Below are positions 45,864-56,092 of a stretch of DNA of 64,000 nucleotides, piece by piece (the first letter of the stretch is position 1; the number at the start of each line of letters is the position of its first letter). A program made the translations under genes and the position numbers. The stretch is from Anabaena sphaerica FACHB-251. Its GTDB lineage: Bacteria > Cyanobacteriota > Cyanobacteriia > Cyanobacteriales > Nostocaceae. The stretch is taken from positions 1-64,000 of the forward strand of contig NZ_JACJQU010000003.1 of the NCBI RefSeq assembly GCF_014696825.1, read 5' to 3'. The notes beneath the pieces are model-generated. The model was not told the DNA's origin. It saw nothing but the letters and a program-made list of their open reading frames with translations, and made no database searches.

Positions 45864-48800
45864 ATGGCGAACAATGATTTGTTTACAACCACACAGAACA
45901 CACCATTAGTAAAAACTGTTGCGGAATTAGTGAGTAATGACACTGATCTGCCCGGAGATGCTTTGTTTATTTCTAGTATCGATACTACTTCATCGAAAGG
46001 TGGAACAATTATTGCTGATGATAATGGCACACCAAATAATCCCTTCGATGACAAAGGGACATATACACCACCAACGGGATTTATAGGTACAGATACTTTC
46101 AAATATACTGCCAATAATGGTCAGGGGGGGACATTAGAGGTAACAGTCACTGTTGAAGTTACTGAACCAAACTTGCCGCCAACAGCAGGTGACGATTTCT
46201 TGACAACTACACAGAATACACCATTAATCAAAACTGTTGCGGAATTAGTGAGTAATGATACTGACTCCAACGCAGATCCTTTATTCATTTCTAGTTTCGA
46301 TCCTACTTCAGAGGCAGGTGGTACAATTGTTGCCGATGATAATGGCACACCAGATAACCCCTTCGATGACAAAGGAACATATACACCAGCAACAGGATTC
46401 TTAGGTCAAGATACTTTCAAATATACTGTCAATGATAGTAAAGGAGGAACATCTGTCGGAACAGTGACTGTAAATGTTTTAGCACCAGACAACACTAAGA
46501 TTATTAACGGTACTCCTGATAACGATGAATTGTTTGCCCAACAAGGTGATGAAGTGTTTGGCTTGGAAGGAAACGATATCCTAGATGCAGTTGGTGGTAA
46601 TGGAAATAACACCCTTGATGGTGGTGTTGGCAACGATGAACTTTTTGCCAATCATGACGATATATTAATAGGCGGTGTTGGCCAAGATAACTTATTTGCC
46701 GTAGGTATTGCAGGGAATAACAGTCTTGATGGAGGAGAAGACGACGATCTCCTGGTTGTAGTCGAAGGAAACAATAATATACTCACTGGTGATGCTGGCA
46801 ACGATGAGCTTTATGTCATAGAGGGTAGTCTTAACATCCTCAATGGCGGTATTGGCAATGATAAATTAATAGTTCAAGGTGGTACTGGTGAGAATACCCT
46901 TGAAGGTGGTGATGGTGATGATATTCTGATTGGGCTATTAGCGAGCGATCGCTTATTTGGTGAAGTTGGTAATGATTCACTGTTTGCTGGTAAACAAGGT
47001 TCTCAAATGACCGGCGGTGATGGTTTAGACCGCTTTTATCTTGGTAACGGCTCAGTCCCAGATGTACCTGGGGAAGTATTAGATTTTACGATTGGTGTAG
47101 ATAAAGTTATCATTGCCGGCATCCCTCAAGTCCAAAGTTATGACAATATCATCCTAGAGCAAGTTGGGGCTGATACAATTGTCAAAGCTCTGATAGATGG
47201 TTCTGAAAGAGAGTTTGGTATTTTAAGAGGTATCAACAAAGATGATCTTACCTCCAACGACTTTGGCTTTATAATTCCAGTTTTCTCAATTGCTAACGCT
47301 TCAGCAGTTGAAGGTAATGCCATTACTTTCACCATTACTCGCACAGATGATATATTAGCTGACCAAACAATAACTGTCACCACATCTATTGCTGCTGGGG
47401 ATACAGCAAGTGCCAGTGACTTCACTGCAAACACTCAAACTCTCACCTTTGCTCAAGGTGAAACCCAAAAAACCTTTACTGTTCAAACCACACAAGATGC
47501 TTTATTTGAGGGTGATGAGACTTTCACTGTCACCTTAAGTAATGCTACTAATGGGTCGGTTATTAGTTCTACAAATGGTACAGCCCAAGGAACTATCACC
47601 GATGATGAGCCAGGGGCTGTATTTGCGATCGCTGCTGCATCAGCAGAAGAAGAAGATGCCTTAACCTTCACTATCACCCGCACAGGAGATGCCCAAGCTC
47701 AACAAAGTGTGACTGTATCCACATCAATCAATACCCAGGATACAGCTAGTGATGACGACTTTACACCAAAAACTGAAACTCTCACCTTTGCTGTGGGAGA
47801 AACCGAGAAAACCTTTACTGTTGAGACAGCAGAAGATTTCCGGGTGGAAGAAAATGAGACTTTCACCGTCAACTTGAGTAGTGCCACAAACGGCGGAACT
47901 ATCAGTTCTACAAATGGTACAGCAAAAGGAACTATCAATGATGATGATATTCCACTCGCTGCTATTACCAACAACAACATCTTTACCATCAAAGGTATTG
48001 GTAATACAGTCAGACTCAAAGCCACTCTCTTGGCCAGCAGTTCTAGTGTTGTCAATGAACTGGGTGTATTTACTGTTGACGATGCTGAAGGTAGAATCAA
48101 TGGTATTGCACCAGGGCAAGCAGGTTACAACGAAGCAGCTTTAGAACGAGCTAAAAACCAAGGTAAAGGCATTTTCTCCGCTATTGCAAACCTTCCAGAT
48201 CGGTTTAAAACTGAAATAGAAGCTGATAAACTGACGCGCTTACTAGGATTTAATTCTGGTAGTCACTTGAAATTCTTTTTAGTCAGAGAGAGTACAATTG
48301 ATGCTTTCCAGGCTGGAAAAATCTCAAGTACAAACATTATCTTTGCTGAATCTTCAACCCAAATAATTACTCAAGAAGATGATAGTTTCACTCTTTCTTG
48401 GAAGGAAAGTTCCACTGTTACACAATTTAATTCTCTAGTAGTTAAGGTTGAGTCAACCAACGAATCTTTAACGACAGGTACAGCACTCCAAGGGTCAAAC
48501 CAAGCAGAATTAATTGATTTCAGCGGTATAACAGGTACGGTGAAAGCAGATTTCTCTGTTTTCCGAGAAGCTGCATATAACAACGAAGTCTACTTTTATA
48601 AAGTAGATACTGCTCAAGGAGAAATTGGCGGTTTGCAAGCAACAGCGGCTAATCGTGCAAATTATCTACAAGCTGCAATCAATAATTTGATTAAAGATGT
48701 AAATAGTGGTACAGCGATCAAATTTGCTGTTTCTAACCAAGGTTTATTTACAGATAGCGCAGTAATTGCGGGTGGTTCAATCTTGGCTCCGATGATCATT

Positions 48801-49004
48801 GTCAATGGTAGTTTATCTCAGTTAACGGATAGTAACACTGGTAATGATCCTCAAGTTTATTTCCCATATTTGGGAGTAAATTCTGATGGAGTAGATCACA
48901 TTCGTTTGTTAGGAGATAACACCTTTGGTTTTGAAGATTTACCTGGTGGTGGTGACTTGGATTACAATGACATAATTATTAAATTCGATTTTTCGATTGT
49001 TTAA
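45864..49004 (+). CDS. Large extracellular Ig-like/RTX/Calx-beta/DUF4114 protein
   Basis: This 1046-residue protein has two tandem cadherin/Ig-like repeats at residues ~1-100 and ~108-212, each with TTQNTPL, VSNDTD, DDNGTP-N-NPFDDKGTYTP and DTFKYT. Asp/Gly/Asn-rich RTX-like repeats follow (about 213-400; GNDELFAQQGDEVFGLEGND). Two Calx-beta domains come next (about 475-590 and 592-700; ending GTAQGTITDDE and GTAKGTINDDD). A region of unknown fold leads to a C-terminal DUF4114 domain (FGFEDLPGGGDLDYNDIIIK). It lacks the export module shared by the other four genes here. The architecture suits a calcium-dependent surface or sheath adhesin. No signal peptide is seen. The ATG follows GGAGATAAATAC. 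Confidence 0.85.
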   Translation: MANNDLFTTTQNTPLVKTVAELVSNDTDLPGDALFISSIDTTSSKGGTIIADDNGTPNNPFDDKGTYTPPTGFIGTDTFKYTANNGQGGTLEVTVTVEVTEPNLPPTAGDDFLTTTQNTPLIKTVAELVSNDTDSNADPLFISSFDPTSEAGGTIVADDNGTPDNPFDDKGTYTPATGFLGQDTFKYTVNDSKGGTSVGTVTVNVLAPDNTKIINGTPDNDELFAQQGDEVFGLEGNDILDAVGGNGNNTLDGGVGNDELFANHDDILIGGVGQDNLFAVGIAGNNSLDGGEDDDLLVVVEGNNNILTGDAGNDELYVIEGSLNILNGGIGNDKLIVQGGTGENTLEGGDGDDILIGLLASDRLFGEVGNDSLFAGKQGSQMTGGDGLDRFYLGNGSVPDVPGEVLDFTIGVDKVIIAGIPQVQSYDNIILEQVGADTIVKALIDGSEREFGILRGINKDDLTSNDFGFIIPVFSIANASAVEGNAITFTITRTDDILADQTITVTTSIAAGDTASASDFTANTQTLTFAQGETQKTFTVQTTQDALFEGDETFTVTLSNATNGSVISSTNGTAQGTITDDEPGAVFAIAAASAEEEDALTFTITRTGDAQAQQSVTVSTSINTQDTASDDDFTPKTETLTFAVGETEKTFTVETAEDFRVEENETFTVNLSSATNGGTISSTNGTAKGTINDDDIPLAAITNNNIFTIKGIGNTVRLKATLLASSSSVVNELGVFTVDDAEGRINGIAPGQAGYNEAALERAKNQGKGIFSAIANLPDRFKTEIEADKLTRLLGFNSGSHLKFFLVRESTIDAFQAGKISSTNIIFAESSTQIITQEDDSFTLSWKESSTVTQFNSLVVKVESTNESLTTGTALQGSNQAELIDFSGITGTVKADFSVFREAAYNNEVYFYKVDTAQGEIGGLQATAANRANYLQAAINNLIKDVNSGTAIKFAVSNQGLFTDSAVIAGGSILAPMIIVNGSLSQLTDSNTGNDPQVYFPYLGVNSDGVDHIRLLGDNTFGFEDLPGGGDLDYNDIIIKFDFSIV

Positions 49005-49037
49005 CCTGTCTCATAATTGAGTAACAATCTGGGAATA

Positions 49038-49062
49038 ATAGCGTAGCGTGGCGTAAGCCATA
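49038..49062 (-). mobile_element. Very small dispersed element (SDR-like), copy B
   Basis: Read on the minus strand, ATATGGCTTACGCCACGCTA matches the element at 6811 with few changes. It sits in the middle of a GGGAATA/TATTCCC palindrome, as if inserted into the hairpin loop. An uninterrupted GGGAATTTATTCCC of the same repeat type is seen at 36077. Confidence 0.6.
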
Positions 49063-49081
49063 TTCCCTGGCTCATAGATAA

Positions 49082-49107
49082 AGTCGGCTTGAGCCGACTA
49101 TTTTTTT
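49082..49107 (+). terminator. Rho-independent terminator after the Calx-beta protein gene
   Basis: AGTCGGC and GCCGACT enclose a TTGA loop and are followed by ATTTTTTT. It lies ~80 bp after the stop codon of the upstream gene. Confidence 0.75.
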
Positions 49108-49130
49108 GATACAGCAGATTGCAGGTAAAT

Positions 49131-49219
49131 AGACATCTCCGGAAATTAAATATGCGTATCCTAGAACCCTTGTAGAGACGTTCCATGGAACGTCTCTACA
49201 TTCTTTTTCGGAGATGTCT
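49131..49219. mobile_element. 89-bp MITE with 15-bp terminal inverted repeats
   Basis: Ends AGACATCTCCGGAAA (49131-49145) and TTTTCGGAGATGTCT (49205-49219) differ at one position. AAT on both sides is a possible 3-bp target duplication. The centre contains a perfect 30-bp palindrome at 49171-49200 (TGTAGAGACGTTCCA and its complement). There is no ORF. A degenerate relative is at 37300-37357. Confidence 0.75.
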
Positions 49220-49221
49220 AA

Positions 49222-49312
49222 TGAGGTACAAACATAAGGGACGGCAATGCTTATACCTGCACCAGGTTTTAAGTAACCAAAGCAATTTTTTAGGGCTGTA
49301 GTTGCTGACAAG
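49222..49312 (-). pseudogene. Decayed inverted fragment of the neighbouring methyltransferase gene
   Basis: On the minus strand this piece encodes SATTALKNCFGYLKPGAGIS followed by IAVPY. It corresponds to SATTALKNCLSYLKPGGCIR and VAVPY of the intact methyltransferase at 49720-50466, which lies on the plus strand. Only ~30 codons are recognisable, and homology ends next to the MITE. The apparent frame beyond is MITE sequence. It is best read as the relic of an inverted duplicate of the methyltransferase. Confidence 0.7.
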
Positions 49313-49556
49313 GACTGAAGTATACTTTATTTATGGCTTTTTTTAGTGTTGTATTTACGGTATTTACGTATGAAAATTTGATATATTTTTTACTCATTTC
49401 CTAATTCATCACACATACTCTCACCCTAGCGCATACTCGGAGTAATAATTTTGCACAAGATACTCGGATATATTACTATATTTTCAAAGGCTAATTCAAA
49501 GTTGAAATGTATCACCTACTCAAAGCTGCTGGGACGGTCAAGGCTATCTCCCAATG

Positions 49557-49582
49557 CAGGATAAACCTTAGAGTTTATCCTG
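49557..49582. repeat. Perfect hairpin CAGGATAAAC/GTTTATCCTG
   Basis: The 10-bp arms enclose CTTAGA, about 140 bp upstream of the methyltransferase start. No T-run follows. It might be a leader structure or a repeat remnant. Confidence 0.5.
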
Positions 49583-49719
49583 TCTAAACGGAGAGATTTC
49601 CGCAACCTGTCGAGATTAGCAAACGCTGTCAGCTTACTATCTATGATCCAGGGTGAGAGATTTCAGTTTTTAATTAGCAAAAATAATAATTCCTTGACCT
49701 ATTCAATTTCTTGACAAAT

Positions 49720-50466
49720 ATGCAAACTACTGAAAAAGAAATTTTATTACAAGAGTTTGAAAAGATAGCCAGAGTTATTGCACCTCCTTCACTCAGCTTA
49801 CGTGAAGTCCAGGGAATCTTTAAACAATGGTTGAGTGTCAATTTGACAGTATTAATGCAACGGAGAGGTTATAACAAAAAGAAAATAGCGATTTTAAATA
49901 GAGAGAACGTAGTTTTAAATATTGGTTGCTTGGGGGATGAACAAGAAGAATATATTAATGCTGATCTGGTACGAATATACGGACAATGGGGAATTGAAAG
50001 TGCTTTCAGATTTATTTCGGGAAAATCTAAAGTAAAGTATGATTTATTGTTGAATCTAACAGTTTACGATGAGAATTTATTCGAGGTTGCTGATAGCATA
50101 ATATTGTCTCATGTTTTAGAACACATTCATCCTCTTTCCGCAACAACAGCCCTGAAAAATTGCTTATCTTACCTCAAACCTGGTGGGTGTATCCGTGTTG
50201 CTGTACCTTATTTAGAAGCCTACAATAATTCTAAAGTCCCAGAAGGTCAAGAAGTTAACAACCGGATGTTATCTAAAAACAGACTTATTTATGGTTGGGG
50301 ACATAGATTTATGTATGATCCTGAATTATTAGCTTTGGTGATGGAAGAGTCAGGTTTTACTCAAGTAAAAGCAGCCAGTTTTCAAGAAGGTTTGTTAGGT
50401 GAAACAGACGTTGAACAATACAGAGATGAATCAATTTACGTAACTGGTGTGAAGCCAGAAGTTTAA
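49720..50466 (+). CDS. SAM-dependent methyltransferase, class I-like
   Basis: This 248-residue cytoplasmic protein looks like a Methyltransf_11-type enzyme. A degenerate SAM-binding motif I (VVLNIGCLGDEQEEYINADL) is followed by the post-motif SHVLEHIHPLSATTALKN and CLSYLKPGGCIRVAVPYLE. The C-terminal segment GFTQVKAASFQEG is typical of methyltransferases acting on sugar chains or small molecules. The ATG at 49720 is preferred over the TTG at 49711. The substrate is unknown. A decayed inverted copy lies just upstream, so the locus has been duplicated. Confidence 0.78.
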   Translation: MQTTEKEILLQEFEKIARVIAPPSLSLREVQGIFKQWLSVNLTVLMQRRGYNKKKIAILNRENVVLNIGCLGDEQEEYINADLVRIYGQWGIESAFRFISGKSKVKYDLLLNLTVYDENLFEVADSIILSHVLEHIHPLSATTALKNCLSYLKPGGCIRVAVPYLEAYNNSKVPEGQEVNNRMLSKNRLIYGWGHRFMYDPELLALVMEESGFTQVKAASFQEGLLGETDVEQYRDESIYVTGVKPEV

Positions 50467-50549
50467 AATTCAGCTATAAAATTGTAGGTTGGGTTGCATT
50501 TTATTTAACCCAACCTACAACTTAAAATTAGTTTATATAGTTGCAAATT

Positions 50550-50951
50550 TTACGGAAATAATCCCAAACGAATCCATAATTGTCTTGCTATCACTTGAGA
50601 TTGACTATTTAGCTCTAAACTCTTTACAGTTACTCTTCCAATAGGCGTTATACCTATAATCAAACCCGTTTCAGAATTAACTTGAAAATGCTTTTCCCAT
50701 CTATCTTCTCTAGGATTAAAAAGACGAACTTCTGTATTAGATTCGGGATCTATTTCACTAATACGAGATCCTTTTCGCAGGTTACAAGAACGACAAGCAA
50801 GGGCTAAATTAATTTCAACATTAGCACCTCCACGAGAAGTAGGAACTATATGTTCAACTTCAAAGGGAAAATTAAATACTAATTCAGGTGCATGACAATA
50901 TTCACAGCGACGAAAAGCGCGATCTGCTACTAGATGATAAAATGGATTCAT
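50550..50951 (-). CDS. HNH endonuclease
   Basis: This 133-residue protein has a compact HNH domain: CEYC zinc knuckle (residues ~16-19), EVEHIVPTSRGGANVEINLA with the first His and Asn of the motif, and CRSCNLRKG as the second knuckle. The C-terminal part (EVRLFNPREDRWEKHFQ) is shared by cyanobacterial HNH proteins of this kind. It should be a metal-dependent DNA nuclease. The start overlaps the stop of the upstream small gene by 4 bp (ATGA), so the two are translationally coupled. The biological role is unknown, with defence, mobile element or repair all possible. Confidence 0.85.
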   Translation of the reverse strand: MNPFYHLVADRAFRRCEYCHAPELVFNFPFEVEHIVPTSRGGANVEINLALACRSCNLRKGSRISEIDPESNTEVRLFNPREDRWEKHFQVNSETGLIIGITPIGRVTVKSLELNSQSQVIARQLWIRLGLFP

Positions 50952-51310
50952 TGATTCAATTGTTGTGCTAAAGATGCAGTTCTGGCTGTAGCAGCATTGA
51001 GTTCAGCATCAACAAGATTATCTAATTCAAGTTGTATTTCTGAGGGAAGTGTTTGTCCTTGATCTCGTGCTGTTCTCCACATACTCATCAGTTCTGATAA
51101 ACGTTGTTTTTGCTCATTAGTGAAAAATTGATCAGGACGAAAGTTATCTATAATTAATAATGCTCGAAATTCAACTTCACCTAACTGTATAGTCAAAGCA
51201 TCTAAAGCTTGACCGGCAGTTTTGCCAATAGACTGTTTATCTCCAGAAATTGCACAATAGGATTTTTCTCCATTGGCATTTGATGTAGGTACAATAGCAA
51301 CTGTAGTCAT
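50948..51310 (-). CDS. Small protein coupled to the HNH endonuclease
   Basis: This 120-residue soluble protein, MTTVAIVPTSNANGEKSYCA, has a helical C-terminal half (QRLSELMSMWRTARDQGQTL). No known family is recognised. The ATG at 51310 is preferred over the in-frame ATG at 51322. It overlaps the HNH gene by 4 bp, and such pairs often encode a nuclease with a small partner or inhibitor; that reading is inferred only. Confidence 0.7.
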   Translation of the reverse strand: MTTVAIVPTSNANGEKSYCAISGDKQSIGKTAGQALDALTIQLGEVEFRALLIIDNFRPDQFFTNEQKQRLSELMSMWRTARDQGQTLPSEIQLELDNLVDAELNAATARTASLAQQLNQ

Positions 51311-51473
51311 AACGCTGAACAAGGATATCTGTTATTTATCTATTATAGTCCGTAGGTTGGGTTGACGTAAGGAAACCCAACATCAAGCAACAATAATACA
51401 TAAATTGGGTTGCATTTCATTTAACCCAACCTACAAACTGTTTCTAATTCTGATTTTTAAGTTATTCTTCTGT

Positions 51474-53324
51474 TTAATCTTTGATTATCTTTTGTCCTTC
51501 TTCTTTCTTAGTAAGGTACTTGTCAATCTGTGGTTTTAAATAGTCCTTATCAAAGCCTCTAAATTTAAATAAACTATTTTTTGATTTATTTAGAGTTATC
51601 GAATACTCTTCTGCCGCAGTAAAAAATATTTCTTTGGAAATAGTGTAATATTTATCTAGCAATGCATCATCTGATATTTTATCAAATAGCCAGGATTTAC
51701 GCTTTGTAAATTCATTTTTCTTCGCCTGAATTTCTATATTATTTATAAGTTTAGACTTTTGGGTAACTTGACCTTCTTGATATTCTGCATCACTAAAAAT
51801 TAGTGAACTCATAATATGTAAGAAAATAAAGCCACCTTTTGAAATTAAATCTCTTTGTTCATTCTGATAATCATTTGTTCTAATGTCAGAATTTTTTATT
51901 GTCCAAATTTTTTGATAAAGGATAGTTGAAAATTTATATAAGTCAAAATCTGCTTTGTCATTGAAAATAGAGTTATATTTAGTTTTCGTATCAAAAAGTG
52001 TTGTAGTATCATTGACTGCTAAAATAGCTTCTTTATTTACTACCGTGTGAATAATTTGAGCCATCTTTAAAAGCCCTATTACTTTATTTCCAGTAATACC
52101 TTGTCTTTTATAATAGTTATCTCTTCGTTCATAATAAATACCAACTTCTTTTAAGTATTTCTCAATATTTCGTTGTATATAGTCGTTAGCTTTTAGGCTT
52201 GCTGATTTAACTGGATTCTGAGAATTTGTTGCACTAATTATATCTGTTTGTATATCTAGATTTTCTGTTTTTACTAATTTTACAAAAACTTTCAAATTTT
52301 CTGGTAACTTATTCTTATTATCTCTTGTATATGCAATATAAAGACAATGAATTGTTTGACATCCATTTACTATTTGTGGATTGGTTACACTGTAGCCTTT
52401 AGCGTCTAATGATACAATTGAATCTCCAATGATTGTTAAACCATTATTCATTGCCCAAAAATTAGATGATTTACTCTCATCTAACGCGGTGTCTATTATA
52501 GATGAATTTATTTTTTTATCTTCACCTAGAAAGAAGCGAACATTTCCTTCAGTTAAATGGCTTTTAAAATTACCTTCTGTATCAATAAGACTCTTAAGTA
52601 AGTCATTTCCATTAACAAATCCAGCAAAGCCTGTAGTTTCAACGTCTTTTTCAGAAATATTCAAAGGTTGTGAGTCAAATTTAATTTCTATCTGTTCATC
52701 TGTTTTGCTTGTTAAATCAAGCAAATCCTGAACGCCCAAATAATTAAATTCATATGGTATTGTCAAAATATTGTTTTTAAGTTCTTCTTCTAAATACCTT
52801 ATTTTTGGGGATATTCTCATTTCCGAAGAAATTGTGACAAAAAAAACTTCACAAGAGAATTTTGCTTTCTCAACTCTTGATTTTCTAAAGACCTTTCTAA
52901 TTAGCTCTGTTATTTCTAATATTTCTTCATTAGCTCCAATAGTTCTAAGTTTTTCTATTGTAATTTCAAGATTAAAAATTTGTTCAATGCCTTCCTTTAA
53001 TTTTCTGAAACCATCTGTTGAAAAGCCGTCTTCTTTTTTAATTTGAAAAAATTTAACCTTTACTGTGCTGTCTTTGGTTATAGGATGTGATATATCTTTA
53101 ACTAAAATTCCATTGCAATAAACATAACAAAGATCAATTCCCTCATCACCTCCTTCACCCATTATCCCATCAATAAGATCGTCAAACTCAAGACCATTTA
53201 AAAATTTGAAATTAGAAAATGAAGCTGTAGCTATTTCAAATCTATTCTTTTTAACCGAAGTTAATTCAGGGTTATCACTAAATAATTTTTCGATTTGGTC
53301 TTCTAGTAATATTTTTAAACTCAT
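51474..53324 (-). CDS. AIPR-family (abortive infection phage resistance) protein
   Basis: This 616-residue protein contains the AIPR domain (about residues 225-560). Its typical core is NPQIVNGCQTIHCLY, followed by KVFVKLV and ISATNSQNPVKSASLKANDY. The N-terminal part (FEIATASFSNFKFLNGLEFD and KVKFFQIKKEDG) resembles a restriction-endonuclease-like fold with a QIK triad. AIPR proteins are linked to phage resistance or restriction-like DNA recognition. The frame is open back to 53447, but the extra 41 codons include a dispersed palindromic repeat, so the ATG at 53324 is preferred. AT-rich codon use and the nearby HNH pair suggest a small acquired defence patch. Confidence 0.82.
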   Translation of the reverse strand: MSLKILLEDQIEKLFSDNPELTSVKKNRFEIATASFSNFKFLNGLEFDDLIDGIMGEGGDEGIDLCYVYCNGILVKDISHPITKDSTVKVKFFQIKKEDGFSTDGFRKLKEGIEQIFNLEITIEKLRTIGANEEILEITELIRKVFRKSRVEKAKFSCEVFFVTISSEMRISPKIRYLEEELKNNILTIPYEFNYLGVQDLLDLTSKTDEQIEIKFDSQPLNISEKDVETTGFAGFVNGNDLLKSLIDTEGNFKSHLTEGNVRFFLGEDKKINSSIIDTALDESKSSNFWAMNNGLTIIGDSIVSLDAKGYSVTNPQIVNGCQTIHCLYIAYTRDNKNKLPENLKVFVKLVKTENLDIQTDIISATNSQNPVKSASLKANDYIQRNIEKYLKEVGIYYERRDNYYKRQGITGNKVIGLLKMAQIIHTVVNKEAILAVNDTTTLFDTKTKYNSIFNDKADFDLYKFSTILYQKIWTIKNSDIRTNDYQNEQRDLISKGGFIFLHIMSSLIFSDAEYQEGQVTQKSKLINNIEIQAKKNEFTKRKSWLFDKISDDALLDKYYTISKEIFFTAAEEYSITLNKSKNSLFKFRGFDKDYLKPQIDKYLTKKEEGQKIIKD

Positions 53325-53404
53325 AGTTATTGTTTTAGTTGAGTAAGATATATTTAATTGTAGTATAAAATGAAGAATATAGCGGTTTGCAGTTGAATCT
53401 AATA

Positions 53405-53485
53405 CAGACCTACCCCCCAACCCCTTCCCTAGCAGGGAAGGGGACAAGACTCAAAGCCTCTCTTATCGCAGGAGAGAGGTCAGAG
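53405..53485. repeat. CCCCTTCCC palindromic repeat, third copy
   Basis: CCCCTTCCCTAGCAGGGAAG and CCTCTCTTATCGCAGGAGAG form two hairpins as at 15840 and 35951. It lies between the AIPR gene and the end of leuS and probably separates two transcripts reading in the same direction. Confidence 0.75.
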
Positions 53486-53512
53486 TGTATCGCATACAAC
53501 CTACAAACCAAA

Positions 53513-56092
53513 TTAACCCAAAACGAAATTCACCAACTTACCAGGAACAACAATCACTTTTTTAACTTCCTTCCCTTCAATATAACGCTTCGCCACTTCA
53601 GACTCCCGCGCATATCTTTCCAACTCAGCCTTATCTAACTGGGAAGGAACTTGAATAGAACCGCGAGTTTTACCCATAATTTGAATTACCAAAGTAATTT
53701 CATCAGCTATCAAAGCCGCAGGATCAAAACTCGGCCAAACTTGTGTATGTATCGTCCCCTTATTCCCCAACAAATGCCATAATTCATCAGCAATATGGGG
53801 CGCAAAAGGCGCTAACATAATCACCAAAGTTTGAATACCTTCTGCATAAATTGGCGAATTATTACATTTAGCATCAGTCAACGCATTACTTAACTTCATT
53901 AATTCCGAAATTGCGGTATTGAATTGATATTCATCTTCCACATCTTCCGTAATTGCTTGAATTGCAATATGAATCGCTCTCCTTAAATCTTTTTCCTCTT
54001 TACTTAACTTCTCCAAATCGGCTTTTTGCTTACAAACTCCTGCCGCAGCGTAATCTGTCACCAACCGCCAAACCCGATTTAAAAAGCGGAATTGTCCCTC
54101 AACATCAGCCTCATCCCATTCTAAATCTTTCTCAGGAGGTGCTTTAAATAAAATGAACATCCGCGCCGTATCAATGCCATATTTATTAATGACATCTTCC
54201 GGTGCTACACCATTTCCTTTTGATTTGGACATGGTAGCATAGAGACGTTGTAAAGGTTCTCCGGTTTGCGGATCTACAGGATTATTAGCATCAACTAAAT
54301 TAGAAGCAATCCATTTATCCTTACCACCTTTATTTGGATTCATGTAAGTTAAACCTTGTACCATTCCCTGAGTTAATAGGCGTTGAAATGGTTCATCAAA
54401 GTTAAATAAACCTCTATCTCTCAATACTTTGGTGAAGAAACGCGAATACAATAAATGTAAAATTGCGTGTTCAATTCCACCTACATATTGATCTACAGGC
54501 ATCCAATCATTAACTTTACTGACATCAAAAACCTGATTTTCATTTTTAGCATCAGTAAAGCGCAAGAAATACCACGAAGAATCAATAAAAGTATCCATCG
54601 TGTCGGTTTCCCGTTTCGCAGGAGTACCGCAAGTTGGACAAGGCACATTTACCCAACTTTCCAACTGTGCTAAAGGTGAACCACCACGTCCACTTAATTC
54701 GATATCTTCTGGTAATTGTACAGGTAAATCTTTATCAGGTACAGGCACAATTCCACAATTAGGACAGTGAATAACAGGGATAGGTGCGCCCCAATAACGT
54801 TGTCGAGAAATCAACCAATCTCTGAGGCGATATTGTATTCTTAATTTACCGAAGTCTTGTTTTTCTGCAAATTCGATAATTGCCTTTTTCGCATCTACAG
54901 AATTCATGCCATTAAAGTCACCGGAATTAACTAAAATTCCTGCTTCTGTGTATGCTGATTTTAAAGTTTCCTCTGCACCAATTTCTGGGACAATTACAAC
55001 TTTAATTGCTAAATTCTGTTCTTTTGCAAATTTGAAATCTCGCACATCATGGGCAGGTACACCCATCACCGCACCTGTACCATATTCATAGAGTACATAA
55101 TCTGCAATCCAAATCGGCACTTCTTCCCCGGTGAAGGGGTTGATAGCTTTCCCACCAGTAGGAATACCCCGTTTTGGTTTGTCTTCTGCGGTTCTTTCTA
55201 ACTCGCTTTGGTTGCTAACTTCTTTAATAAAGGCTTCTACTGCCGCTTTTTGTTCTGAAGTGGTGACAACTTGAGTTAAGGGGTGTTCTGGGGCTAATAC
55301 GACGTAGCTAACACCATAAACGGTGTCGGGACGGGTAGTATAAACGCCGATTTTTTCCTCTGCACCAACAATAGGAAATTCTAAATATGCACCGGTGGAT
55401 TTTCCAATCCAGTTGGCCTGCATTAATTTTACCCGTTCTGGCCAACCAGGCAGTTTATCCAAATCATTTAATAATTCTTCGGCGTAGTCGGTAATTTTGA
55501 AAAACCATTGACGCAGTAATTTACGTTCTACAATTGCACCACTTCGCCAAGAACGTCCTTCACTGTCAACTTGTTCGTTTGCTAATACAGTTTGGTCAAT
55601 GGGGTCCCAGTTAACTGCGGCTTCTCTTTGATAAGCTAAACCAGCTTGTAAAAATTGCAGAAAAATCCACTGTGTCCATTTGTAATAATCTGGGGAACAC
55701 GTAGCAACTTCACATTCCCAATCTAAGGATAAACCCAGACGCTGTAATTGTTGCCGCATCTGGGCAATATTTTGATATGTCCATTTAGCAGGGGGTACAC
55801 CTCTATCAATAGCGGCGTTTTCTGCTGGTAGTCCAAAGGCATCCCAACCCATTGGATGTAATACCCGATACCCTTGCATACGTTTGAGGCGGGCAATCAC
55901 ATCAGTAATTGTATAGTTACGGACGTGACCCATGTGCAAGCTTCCAGATGGGTAAGGAAACATGGAAAGCGCGTAGAATTTTGGCTTGTTTTGATCTTGA
56001 GGTGTTTTATCTAAGCCAAGTTCTAACCATGTTTTTTGCCATTTTTCCTCAATTGTGGCTGGTTGGTATAATGTTTTTTGGGGGGACTCCAC
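53513..56092 (-). CDS. leuS: Leucyl-tRNA synthetase
   Basis: This 859-residue class I aminoacyl-tRNA synthetase charges tRNA-Leu with leucine. The HIGH-type motif is HMGH at residues 53-56 ([15 protein letters not shown]). An editing domain (about 220-415) has [21 protein letters not shown] zinc-binding insert has HCPNCG and CPTCG. The KMSKS-type loop is [11 protein letters not shown] near 620, with Thr for the usual Lys. The anticodon-binding and C-terminal domains are complete, and the length matches bacterial LeuRS. It is a cytoplasmic, essential housekeeping enzyme. A HIP1-free AT-rich leader and CACGCAGAGGCGCAGAGG-type repeats lie upstream. Confidence 0.97.
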   Translation of the reverse strand: MESPQKTLYQPATIEEKWQKTWLELGLDKTPQDQNKPKFYALSMFPYPSGSLHMGHVRNYTITDVIARLKRMQGYRVLHPMGWDAFGLPAENAAIDRGVPPAKWTYQNIAQMRQQLQRLGLSLDWECEVATCSPDYYKWTQWIFLQFLQAGLAYQREAAVNWDPIDQTVLANEQVDSEGRSWRSGAIVERKLLRQWFFKITDYAEELLNDLDKLPGWPERVKLMQANWIGKSTGAYLEFPIVGAEEKIGVYTTRPDTVYGVSYVVLAPEHPLTQVVTTSEQKAAVEAFIKEVSNQSELERTAEDKPKRGIPTGGKAINPFTGEEVPIWIADYVLYEYGTGAVMGVPAHDVRDFKFAKEQNLAIKVVIVPEIGAEETLKSAYTEAGILVNSGDFNGMNSVDAKKAIIEFAEKQDFGKLRIQYRLRDWLISRQRYWGAPIPVIHCPNCGIVPVPDKDLPVQLPEDIELSGRGGSPLAQLESWVNVPCPTCGTPAKRETDTMDTFIDSSWYFLRFTDAKNENQVFDVSKVNDWMPVDQYVGGIEHAILHLLYSRFFTKVLRDRGLFNFDEPFQRLLTQGMVQGLTYMNPNKGGKDKWIASNLVDANNPVDPQTGEPLQRLYATMSKSKGNGVAPEDVINKYGIDTARMFILFKAPPEKDLEWDEADVEGQFRFLNRVWRLVTDYAAAGVCKQKADLEKLSKEEKDLRRAIHIAIQAITEDVEDEYQFNTAISELMKLSNALTDAKCNNSPIYAEGIQTLVIMLAPFAPHIADELWHLLGNKGTIHTQVWPSFDPAALIADEITLVIQIMGKTRGSIQVPSQLDKAELERYARESEVAKRYIEGKEVKKVIVVPGKLVNFVLG

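Noticed and set aside
47699-48119. Long minus-strand frames opposite the Calx-beta region
   Set aside because: They result from the repetitive codon use of the plus-strand gene; two overlapping frames exist at the same place and neither resembles a protein.
49001-49186. 61-codon minus-strand frame downstream of the Calx-beta gene
   Set aside because: It spans a terminator hairpin and half of a MITE, with no protein-like features.
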